DNA of 64,000 bases. Origin: Lactarius indigo. Taxonomy: Eukaryota > Basidiomycota > Agaricomycetes > Russulales > Russulaceae. Positions 55,131 through 64,000 of the stretch are shown here, piece by piece. The first letter of the stretch is position 1, and each line of letters starts with the position of its first letter. The stretch is from NCBI GenBank assembly GCA_025766275.1, contig JAFKAC010000017.1, positions 124,001-188,000 on the forward strand, in the 5' to 3' direction. The notes beneath the pieces were generated by a model, which ran no database searches, was not told the origin of the DNA, and saw only the letters and a list, made by a program, of their open reading frames with translations. The position numbers and the translations under genes are program-made.

Positions 55131-56180
55131 TGCCTCGTCCGGATCCGACGACGCCACCAATGAAAAAAAAACCTCCTTTTTGATTTTCATAACTCTCTAC
55201 AGTACTGTATGCCGTCGCTCCTGCGTCGCTCCGGAAGACACCAGCGAGGGGTGGTTCTGAGTGAATTTTTTAGGTGCTAAAACCGAACTCCAAAAGCCCC
55301 ACAGTGACCGCGTGCCTGTTTCGGAGACTTCACAAGATGATGGCCGGATAGGGACACGCTCAATGACGCTGACTGTAGCTTGGGTCCCCGACTTGATTTC
55401 CAAGGACAGACTAAAAACTCAGCTCCTCTTGGACGTTTTCACTCAATCCGGTACGACCATCCTGCCCAATTCTTCAACATAAAGTGGGCTCTACAGTCAA
55501 GTACGATCCGGCAGAACTTTCCTCGATGTCCAAGTCCTCCCAATGTAGTTTACATGTCCAGACACAAAATAGGCTCAGGGTGTTATACTCGACGAATGGC
55601 GCAACAAACCGGGCACATATCTTAGCTAGTTGCCTATGAAATCCAAAACAACTGGGACAGGCCATTGCGGAAGAATGTCTTTGTGTGGCCATAATAAAAA
55701 GTGCTCGCACATTATGTGGGGTAGAAGTCATAGTTGCAGAGGCGTTGTTCGGAATCACTGGGGGACATCGGATGACATCTAGACATACCCTCGTGTTGTT
55801 GATGTGACACGTGGACCATCCTCTGCGCTTTGTGAAAGCGCTGTCCTAGCTTGCAGGATCGGGCTCGGAGTCCACGTTATTCGCTACTCTGGTGAGATGG
55901 CGGAGAGACTGGGGTTGCACAGGTGTGTATGCACCGGCCGTGGTTTGGGTGTGCAATCCCTGCTCAGATAAGATGGCGGAGCCTGGGATCGATAGCAAAC
56001 TTGTTTAGAGAGACAAGTACGCTTGCGGGAATGAGAAAAGGGGCCAGTAAACCTATTATTGTTGAGCAGAGGAAGTTGATGGAGGAAGAAGAAACTGAGA
56101 GGAGGGGCGCGAAGGGGAAGGAAGATGACGTTTCCCACACACGCTCAGCGGGGATTGAAACTACCGATGTGGGGGATCTA

Positions 56181-56290
56181 ATCACGGTATGAGATAGATC
56201 TCAGATATCATGCCCCGGTTATCTCTGCCGCACCAATCACGGTATGAGATAGATCTCAGATATCATGCCTCTGTTATCTCTGCCGCACCA
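56181..56290. repeat. 55-bp tandem duplication, two units
   Basis: ATCACGGTATGAGATAGATC at 56181 recurs at 56236; the 55-bp units differ at two positions. Confidence 0.9.
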
Positions 56291-57333
56291 AGAGGTCTCA
56301 GGTGACTTCGCCAACATAACTTGGGGATATGTTGACAAGAACCAAAATCATAGGCCCCTGATATCCAGACCGCATTGACACAGAGACAAGGCCCCCGTGC
56401 GTGGCAACCCTACTATTTCTCGTTGTAGGAGAACCCGAGCCCGAAGATGGGCGCCATGCCTGCGTGAGCGCGGTGGAGAAAGATTTCCTCTGTCCTCTAA
56501 GGAAAGTTGTTAATCGTTGCTTCTACGAGCAACCCAGTAGTGCCGACGTACTGAGATGGGCAATGATTGGTATACTTCAGGGAACCAAATTTCAGACGAA
56601 CGTCACAGTAAGGGACCTGAATGTATTGCCAGCATGCGTACCGCCAACTCGAATCCCAAGAGACGACAACACAAAAGAGGAGAGGAAAGTAGGATAATAA
56701 AAATTCGAGATGATGGCTGCGTCGGCCGTGCTCTCGGTATGAGACTTCCTCAATGGCAATTTCCAGAGGCGCCCGATCCTGGTAAATCCGATCAGAGAAG
56801 TTTCAAAGAAAAGGTAGTTCGGTGCCATTTTTGGCCTTCAAAACTCCGGTTTTAGATACACTGTATTGCTTGACACCCCACCATACGGCACCCATATGAC
56901 GTCCGTCCGCTGCCCTACTAGAAAGAACTCCTGACTCGCTGTCCTGTATATGCCCCTGATGCTTCCAAGCACCAAAAGCTTCCTGACGCTTGTCTCATGG
57001 CTTACCAAGTCAAACGCCACCGAAAAGAATCCCAAATTGTTCACGCTGTGCGTTGCTGTGTTCTCAGATACTTATGTTATGACATCGCAGATAAGGGCAT
57101 TTTCATCGTTACTGTCACGAAAAATTTTCGTGTTCGAGTATGTCGTACCTTGGTCCCTGTGACAGTCTCTGGCCCACCGTCCAACACACTCTCATATACA
57201 GAGAAAATGTAATGACGACATGAAAGTAATATCACATATTCCGACTATCGATTCCTGGCTCAGAGACTCACACACTGCTATTGTATAGGTTTGGTTACGG
57301 CTCGAGCCCCGCGTCCCAGCCATAAATGGCACC

Positions 57334-58149
57334 TCACAAAATATCCGCTATTTCAAGTACAATCCAGACCTCAAAATTACCAGCAAGTCCCGGCTCGATG
57401 CGAAGCATATTGACGCGCGTCCCGGGGCTGTTGACGTAACGGCCAGCAAGGTTCCTCAGTCCATCAGCCGGCGGTGCGTTTGCAAGAGGCGCCTGGTAGG
57501 GCAATGGCTCAGGTCCAGGAAAATATTGGGGACGGCCAACCGCGGGATCAGCGGGTGCGTAGCCAAAATTTTCCTCATGATTCTCTTGAACCTCCTGCAA
57601 TGAGGTGAGGATTTGGTTAGAGAGAGAAGAGTCGTCAATGCTAACTAGTGCAACTTCCTGCGGGCGAGCTACCAGTGGGATACCTTGGACAACTCTCCCG
57701 TCCTGCTGCATGTACGCGTGCTGGGCTACGGGGTACTATGCAAAGGTGTCACCGTCAGAGGGTGAGCTTGGTAGTATAGTAACAGACGTCGCTCACATCC
57801 GGGTGAAGTTGATTGTACGCTGCATCGTAATAGAGCGGTGGGAGGAGGGGTGGATCCTGAACTAAGCCTCGCATGGCCGGGTTTTCTGCTGGCAGAGGGA
57901 CACCCTCCTGATGGACTTGTTGCTGATCACCGCCATCATAGGCCGGGAGTGGAACCTAATAAATGATACAAGTACGTAAGCGCCTATTGCTAACGTAAGG
58001 AGGGCGATGCAAAGTGGAAGGCTGACAGCAGCGTTCTGCACTGCGTGGCCGTGTGGCTGGTGGAGAGCAGAACGGAGGGATGTTGTTTCCGCTGAAAGGT
58101 AGTCGGCTTGTTGAGGTCGAACCAAGGATCGAACTTGATGATCAGACAT
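57334..58149 (-). CDS. Small multi-exon family protein, copy D (about 227 aa, intact)
   Basis: Exons 58149-58027, 57955-57797 and 57735-57334 splice in phase 0 to 228 codons with no stop. Comparison with copy B suggests a further intron could lie within the last exon (about 57655-57600, weak donor); the frame is open either way. The protein starts MSDHQVRS, has HQPHGHAVQNAA, HQEGVPLPAEN and MQQDGRVVQG. It ends with the family signature LAGRYVNSPGTRVNMLRIE, GLAGNFEVW and LEIADIL. It is Pro/Gln-rich, without a signal peptide or membrane segment. It is the only intact member of the B/C/D subfamily here. Function unknown. Confidence 0.7.
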
Positions 58150-59319
58150 TTGATATGGCCGACTCAGAGCTGGAGAACTGGCAATCTAGTTTGAGAGAAC
58201 AGAAGGGAGGACCCGCTGGAATATACTTGAGCATAGGTGGATCGGCTTTATAGCGAAGTGGGGTGCGAAGTCATGAATGAAGTAAATAAGCGCCATCAGT
58301 GGCCCCTCACGGTGGACAACGGCGAGGCGCTGGTTGCAGCGCCCACCTGTACGCCACTGTCTACAATGTTCACCTTGACTGGACTCACCCGTGCGCCCCT
58401 TCCAAAATTGGAACGCTTCCATCGGCTGCCTTGGCCCTAGGGCTAGTTCAATCTGTTCGTCAGGCACTGCCGCACTGGCACATCTCTTCTCCTTCTCATG
58501 TCCGTTTCAATAAGCGTCCATATCTCACCTTTTCTCTCGATCAAATGAGATCCATTCTCTGCCGATTCTTCCCGACAGGTTCAAGTTGGGCAATACTACT
58601 TGCCACCATTCGCTCTTGTCCCCACCCGTGTTCTTGTCCCTCACCCGTGTTTCTCATCACCACTTCCGCCTTGCGCCTCTCGTCCTCCTACCATTGATTA
58701 CCCTTAGCATGTATAGCACCACTGAGTTAGGCTCCCATCACTGTGATCAAGGATTCAAATTTACAACTGCACGAGGCTTAAGGACAACTTCGGGTCCCTC
58801 AAGTTTAGTGATCATGGCCCACGCGCGGCTACCGGTCGTCCCAACCACCGCCGTCCTCGTACCGTCTGCTGTACATCTCACGTTAGGCGTCACGGCCCTT
58901 GCATCGCTCCTGTCCTGCGGGACCTTCGTGGGCCCCATAACCAGGCCCGGACAGGAACAAGAACACCGCTTCGTCGCAACGAGCCTCATGCCCCTGGCAT
59001 TAGCGAAGTTCTCGCGCGGGCACCGTTGCGCGGCCCGCTCTGGAGGCCCGCGGCCACGGAAGCCGGCTCGACGTGCGCACCCGTGGTAAGTTATATGCGA
59101 CTTGCTCTTTCTTCGCTAAAAGACCGCCGTTTTCGGGCGGTTAAAGTTGGTGGTGCGTACCCCCGACCCATCCCTGCTCCCTCTGTCAACTACTTGGCGT
59201 GCGGATTGGACTGTCGGGACGAGAGTTCGTTCGCGATGCGTTTAAGGTGGCAGGCTCTACTCACCGACCATCTCCGCCTACTCCAGGTCTTGCTCCAGGT
59301 ATTCTGCGACTCTCCATAC
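58150..59319. other. No gene recognised
   Basis: A plus-strand frame at 58586-59089 (167 codons) shows no domain and no similarity to the rest of the window. Nothing else is supported. Confidence 0.35.
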
Positions 59320-59323
59320 TCCT

Positions 59324-59930
59324 CTACAGCGACTCGCCCTCAGGTCTGTTGCGGTACACACAATCTCCGTATTGTGTCCGCAGCCACATTCTGTTCTCCT
59401 CAACACCAACTACTGCTTCCCGTTCACGCCCAGCGACGCACCGCTGGACGTTCCCTTCTTCGCGGAGTTCCCGTTGACCTCGCCTAACGGCCTTAATGTT
59501 GGTTGTTAATTCCGTGAAGTCAAGCAGACGATCCCCGAAGTTGAACGAAATTGCATTAGGTAAGGGTCTGGAAATGACAGATATGTTTGAAACGGCCAGT
59601 AGAAATCGTGGAACGTATTTACACATGAGCTCAAAGTGTCGTAGAAGTGTCTTTGAAATTCATCATCTATAATGGAATGAGGCCTTGAATGAGGCCATCA
59701 CGGGCGAAATCATTGGACTGTCTCCGTTGCCTTTCCATCCCTGACGGTCTCCTTTCCGTGCCTTTTGAATGTCTCAGGTGGGAATTGCTAGAATTTCGAG
59801 GGGATTTCGTACTATGTCCGATGCGCGCCGGCATGTACTGGAGAGTCGAGACCAAGCTCAGAAGTTGGAAGTGGGGCGCTATTGGAGTCGGATGCCATTG
59901 ATGCCCTGGTTGGGAGTTGTTATTGACCAC
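59324..59930 (-). other. Coding-like block conserved with 63300-63908
   Basis: Minus frames reading HSTKSPRNSS and KGTERRPSGMERQ (59930-59667) and AVRRGQREL with AVVGV (59626-59324) match plus-strand frames near 63310-63498 and 63740-63908 (SSTKFSRNFSS, RTERRSPRVERLW, AVKRGQREL, VVVGV). No complete gene could be built and the family is not recognised. Confidence 0.4.
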
Positions 59931-60472
59931 TCAATATCGTCCACTTGTGCAGACTCTTGGGGGTTTCGCCTTGAAAAAGCTTATGAGTTGTATGATAGCG
60001 AGAACGAGGGTGAGATCTGTGAAAACTTGATCAGACCCCGTGACCTTAACCCCACGGGATTTCCCATGACCCACGTCAACCCGACACCACAACATGTCAG
60101 TCTGTAACGCTACGAGCACTTGTCGTCCTGGGTGATCCGCTGGTTTCTCAGTTCACCTGTGAGTATCTGCGTCTTTCTCTCTTACTTCTTGCCACATCGA
60201 CTACAATGGATTGACTTGTTCCTGATGTTGACTTGGCTGGCTGAGCACGGACTTACGCGTGGGTTCTCTGGGGTCTTTGTGTGCTTGCGTGCCATGCGCT
60301 GAGGTACTCGCAGGAGACTCTAGTCTTTATAAGAAGGAAACTGCGGAAATACGAGGTACAACAAGGGCACAAACCAAGAAACGCATACAAAACACAACAA
60401 AGATAGCAAAGCAACATGAAATTCATCATCATAGCGATCATACTAGCTATCAATTCCCATTCAGGCATGATC

Positions 60473-60980
60473 TCAGAGGATGCTGGCCATTTCAAGCACG
60501 ATGATTACTTGGAATTGACCAGACTGGCCTGGCTCTAGGCGGATCATGCTTACGTATGCATCTGGGTTGTTGATGTAGTAGTTCGCTAGACGCCTGCGGC
60601 CCTCCGCAATCGACGCATTGAACATCGGAGCTGGGATCGAGCCTATGTTGAAAGGGCCCGCTCTCTCGGGGACAGGCGCGTAGCCGAAGTTACCTTGGAT
60701 CTCCTATGTCGAGTTCTTAGCCATGTGTATGTAGTGAGAATATTAGCGCGCACCGCAGCTTGTGGAGGGGCAAACTGTGCTCGCGAGCGGACAGATGCGA
60801 CCAAGGCGCCGCTGGCTGGACACCGAGCGGTGGGTTGGTATTGAGGAAGCGTGGCTATGGGCACCACTCAGAGACAACCAATGCGCCGCAGCAGGCACTG
60901 GCATGAGGATACGCCTATGTGACGTGATAACCCACAGCCTCTCCGAACACATAGCACAGGAGCACTGTGCCAATGCACCA
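60473..60980 (-). pseudogene. Small multi-exon family protein, copy E (last exon intact, 5' part degraded)
   Basis: The last exon (60703-60473) is exactly 77 codons as in A and F, with NFGYAPVPERAG, ASIAEGRRRLANYYINNPDA, RLEPGQSGQF and final LEMASIL. The preceding exon (AQFAPPQAA, donor after 60754) and the 50-bp intron also match copy A. Farther upstream only a Cys cluster (AQCSCAMC) is recognisable, and the usual WHPIEQQDP segment is missing. No matching start exon was found. It may be a truncated gene or one too diverged to model. Confidence 0.55.
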
Positions 60981-61015
60981 TAGAAATGGTTAATACATGG
61001 AAAATGGAAGTTCAA

Positions 61016-61946
61016 AAAACCTTGCAGAGGCGGTGGTGGTCCACTGGCAGCGACGAAAATCGATCAAAGATCTGGTTCCATACAGAACACACATGCACGC
61101 ATCATCAGGTTGGGGTGCAAAAACATGAGCGCACATATAGAATGGTACAGACAGTGGGGTGTGTACGAGGACTGCACGGAAAATCCATAGGGCAAGGGAG
61201 TGCTGTTAGAATACATAAGTAATGTCACCTATGGCTGATTTGAAGGGATGTGATGCATGCGATCAAAAAGTGGAAGGAAATCTCACTTTTCTGGTCCCCA
61301 GGGGTGACAGAAGCGTGATGATTTGAAGCTCCTCTTGTAATTCCAGCCAGGATCACCGGCAACCAGAGTTACCGGCAGTGCTAATCACCAAAGTCAAGGA
61401 ATTTGCCGAACATTGCTGTTGGTGTGACAGTAAGTGACAAGTATTCGCAGAAGGGGGGTACAAACACAGCACTTTCCAGGAGTAAGAATAAAATAAGAAA
61501 AAATTGCCATAGGATTTGACATTCACTATTCTGTTAGTATGTACAATTTGAAGTAGATACAATCTGTTGTTGAAGCTACAGAAAATAAAAGGCACCTTAT
61601 TGCATTACCACTAATACGATAGTACCAATTTTACCAGCTAAAATAAAATTCCCTCGCCACGCCGTGCTCCCAATTTTGTCATCACAGTCCTCACGAATAT
61701 TCAGGTAAACTGGAAAGTTCCGTCGGAGTCCATGATTGCTAAGCGGAACCGCCCGCGAAGCCGCTACCGTGAGAAATCTTTCTATGCCATTAAATACTCA
61801 ACTGTAAAGCGTCAAGATCCTCAGTTTCAGTGTCCGGGTTTGAAAGTTCTAGCGCGTCACCCACTCAGTGCTGCCCCCCCCCTCCCTGCAACCTAAACAG
61901 CTACTTTTGGTTCCCTTGCACATCTCGACACTGTACAACTAGTAGT
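61016..61946. other. Spacer between divergent copies E and F; no gene seen
   Basis: Mostly AT-rich sequence between the two arms of the inverted duplication. It could hold promoters for both copies, but I cannot point to one. Confidence 0.4.
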
Positions 61947-62682
61947 ATGGATAATCAAGGGACCCTTCCGCCTACAGCCCCACAGCCCCCTCACATGGTA
62001 AAACATATGCACGCTGTCTCATCATGAGCTTATTCCCGAGTCAATGCCTCATTCGTCAGATCCCACCTACTGCTGAATGTCCGGACCTCAATTTTCAACC
62101 AAACGCACCTACACCCCCGCAGGACACAAATGCTACCATCCCAAATTGCCCCTGCCAGAATTGCGCTGAAGCACGACGCAGACAACCCCCTTGGTACCCC
62201 ATTGAACAGCAGGATCCACAGCATTTTGGTGTAAGCAATCTCATTTTCGCAATATCGCACCATAGTTCATCGCATCTTCTCTTCAAAGAATCCCGTTGCC
62301 CCAGTTGTGGATCAAGATCAGCGTCCCTACGATAGACAGGAAATGGCATTGGCCGCACCTGACCGCGTGTTGCCACAGGTCCCCCATCCGGAAACTGTCG
62401 TGCGGGACAATTACTCCCCTTCACATACAGATTACTGAGGTCTTGACATAGGGCATCCAAGATAACTTCGACTATGTACCTGTCCTGGAGAGGGCTGACC
62501 ATCTTAGAGTAGGGTTGCTCCAGGCTCCGATACTCAGTGCATCAATCGCAGAGGGTCGCAGGCGTCTAGCGGGCCGCTACCTCAACAACCCAGATGCATA
62601 CGTAAGCATTATCCGCCTGGAGCCAGGCCCATCCGGTCAGTTCCGAGTCGTCATCGAGCTTGAAATGGCCAACATGCTATGA
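61947..62682 (+). CDS. Small multi-exon family protein, copy F (187 aa, intact)
   Basis: Four phase-0 exons, 61947-61997, 62060-62230, 62289-62399 and 62452-62682, give 188 codons ending TGA. The exon plan is that of copy A. The N-terminus is MDNQGTLPPTAPQPPHM. Exon 2 has a Cys pair motif (NCPCQNC) and PWYPIEQQDPQHFG. The last exon has NFDYVPVLERAD, SASIAEGRRRLAGRYLNNPD, IIRLEPGPSGQF and LEMANML. It is Pro-rich in the first half. No known domain was recognised and the function is unknown. Conservation of splice sites between A and F, despite many substitutions, argues for a functional protein. Confidence 0.75.
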
Positions 62683-63908
62683 GGCCACGTTGAAAGGAAA
62701 TGGAGGACCTAATAGCTAAGATTATTTCTTGGCTAGATACTATGATAGATTTCGAGTTGCTTTGTTGTCTTTGTCGCATTGAATCTGTATGTGTTTCTTG
62801 GTTTGTACGTTGTACTTGTTTTGTACCGTACCTCGTATTTCTGCAGCTCCCACCTTATAAAGTCCAGAGTTTCGAGTTTTGTACGAGTATCTCAGAGCCA
62901 GTATATGGTGCGCAAGCACAAAACGACTCCAGTAAATCTACGCTTGTCCAGCCAGCTGGCCAACGTCGAGAATCGATCAAGAAGTCAATCTGCCATAGTC
63001 GACGTGGGAAGAAACAGGAAAGAGAAACATAGGGGTTCACAGTGAGCTGAGACATCAGTGGATCACCCAGGACGACAAGTACCTGTGGCTTCACTGGTCA
63101 TCGTCATGATAGCGTGTCGCAGTGGTTGGTTGGTTGATGTGGATCATGGCAAATGCCGTGAATTAAGGTCACGAGGTCTGATTACGTTCTCGCCCTTCTT
63201 CTCGGCCGTTCGAGTCGCTGGAAGTGTCTTACCTTCAAGGCGCGCGATTCGATTCCCAAGGGTCTTCACTGGAGAATCACGACTTCGGGTTTGTGCTATA
63301 CGACAAGGGCTCTGGTCCAGTACCACTCGCCTTCAACTTACTTTCTCCATTCAGCCCCATCTCCAGAACATGCGCATCAGAAGTAGTACGAAATTCTCTC
63401 GAAATTTCAGTAGTGGTACCAGTGAATCCAAAAGAACTGAAAGAAGATCGCCTAGAGTGGAAAGACTATGGAGACAGTGTGTTGGTTTTCGTCCATGACG
63501 GCCTTAGTGACGGTCTCGTTCCGTCGTAGATGATGAATTTTTAAGACACTTCTACGACACTCCGAGCACATGCGTGTGAAAGTGCATCTGTCAATCCAAT
63601 GCCCTTCCAGCTGCAGGTTCGTTCTATTTCGAAGAGCATCAGCATTCACGAAACCAATAGCCACGAGTGGCTGCTTAATATTCTATGGCAAACGGACCCC
63701 ATCAGTTCACATATGCTCTGGTCGAAGGCCCAGCCCAGAGAGCGTACATAAACCCTGCCCGGTGGCCGACTCCCCATCTCGCATGTCTGCTGCTCGTCTA
63801 CTGTCCACGTACCGAGATAAGGCCGTCAAGCGTGGTCAGCGGGAACTCTGCGAAGGAAACGAGATTTCCCAGTGGCGTGATGATCGGGAAGTGGTAGTTG
63901 GTGTGTAA
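61947..63908 (+). repeat. Right arm of an inverted duplication (partner 59320-61015)
   Basis: Contains copy F, then non-coding sequence with CCCAGGACGACAAGTACCTG, then a coding-like block (63300-63908, RTERRSPRVERLW and AVKRGQREL) matching 59324-59930 in inverted order. Confidence 0.65.
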
Positions 63909-64000
63909 CTGTGGATATGGTCCAGAGACTGTACCTCAACAGACGTGGGTGTGAGTCTTGGTAGCGGTGTGCAGAGAGCCGTGGCATACCTTGAGTGGGC

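Larger units (their letters stand above)
53805..57333. other. No well-supported gene; repeats only
   Basis: A minus frame at 53982-54368 (128 codons) has no recognisable domain. Positions 54870-55130 are the inverted partner of the repeat at 3290-3545. Positions 56181-56290 are a 55-bp tandem duplication. I see no convincing exon structure elsewhere. Confidence 0.4.
59320..61015 (-). repeat. Left arm of an inverted duplication (partner 61947-63908)
   Basis: Read on the minus strand this arm holds copy E and then a downstream block ending in RGQREL-type coding sequence, in the same order as copy F and its downstream block on the plus strand. DNA matches include TACTTGTCGTCCTGGGTGATCC-like and AATTCATCATCT blocks. 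The arms are diverged, not identical. Confidence 0.65.

Noticed and set aside
58586..59089. 167-codon open frame as a gene
   Set aside because: Composition-driven frame with no recognised motif; the strand opposite is also open.
1..64000. tRNA, rRNA, CRISPR or bacterial-type operon features
   Set aside because: I saw no cloverleaf-like or rRNA-like segment, no regularly spaced repeat array and no prokaryotic gene organisation. Spliceosomal introns make a fungal nuclear origin clear.

Overview
This window looks like a gene-poor, transposon-rich region of an Agaricomycete (mushroom-class basidiomycete) genome. The signs are many short GT-AG introns of about 45-70 bp and basidiomycete-type families: DUF6535, DUF6532, DUF6589, a RecQ-like helicase and a Plavaka-type CACTA transposase. 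There are also Tf1/sushi-like Ty3/Gypsy elements with chromodomains. A Ceratobasidium/Rhizoctonia-like source is possible but unproven. All names come from reading the sequence and from family knowledge; no database was searched.

Layout. 1-2.35 kb: the 5' part of a minus-strand Gypsy element (Gypsy-C) that runs off the left edge. 2.4-6.8 kb: diverged repeats and a broken gene. 6.8-10.7 kb: two members (A intact, B broken) of a small multi-exon gene family. 12,940-29,389: a Gypsy element (Gypsy-A, minus, 574-bp LTRs, TSD TCTTT). A second element, Gypsy-B, sits inside its third ORF (14,662-22,470, plus, 499-bp LTRs, TSD CGCGG), and a 739-bp solo LTR sits in its pol gene. 29.4-38.1 kb: RecQ-like helicase (+), DUF6589 gene (-) and a nonsense-mutated Plavaka transposase (-). 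39.4-48.9 kb: an 11-exon DUF6532 gene split by a complete hAT transposon (40,074-47,308, 8-bp TSD GAAAACAA). The hAT transposase gene is fully open, and the element also holds what look like captured host gene fragments. 50.6-64 kb: a DUF6535 membrane protein gene, four more members of the small gene family (C broken, D intact, E degraded, F intact) and an inverted duplication.

Themes. (1) Both complete Gypsy elements share three features: an 11-nt self-priming match between the predicted transcript 5' end and the primer binding site, a shifty heptamer at the gag/pol junction, and an extra coiled-coil ORF or domain. (2) The 11 premature stops counted in Gypsy-A, Gypsy-B, Plavaka and DUF6532 are all TGA, and all nine LTR-pair differences are CpG/CpA. 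This points to CpG-directed mutation (5-methylcytosine decay or a RIP-like process). (3) The small gene family has at least six copies in 64 kb, three of them intact, and I cannot assign it to any known family.
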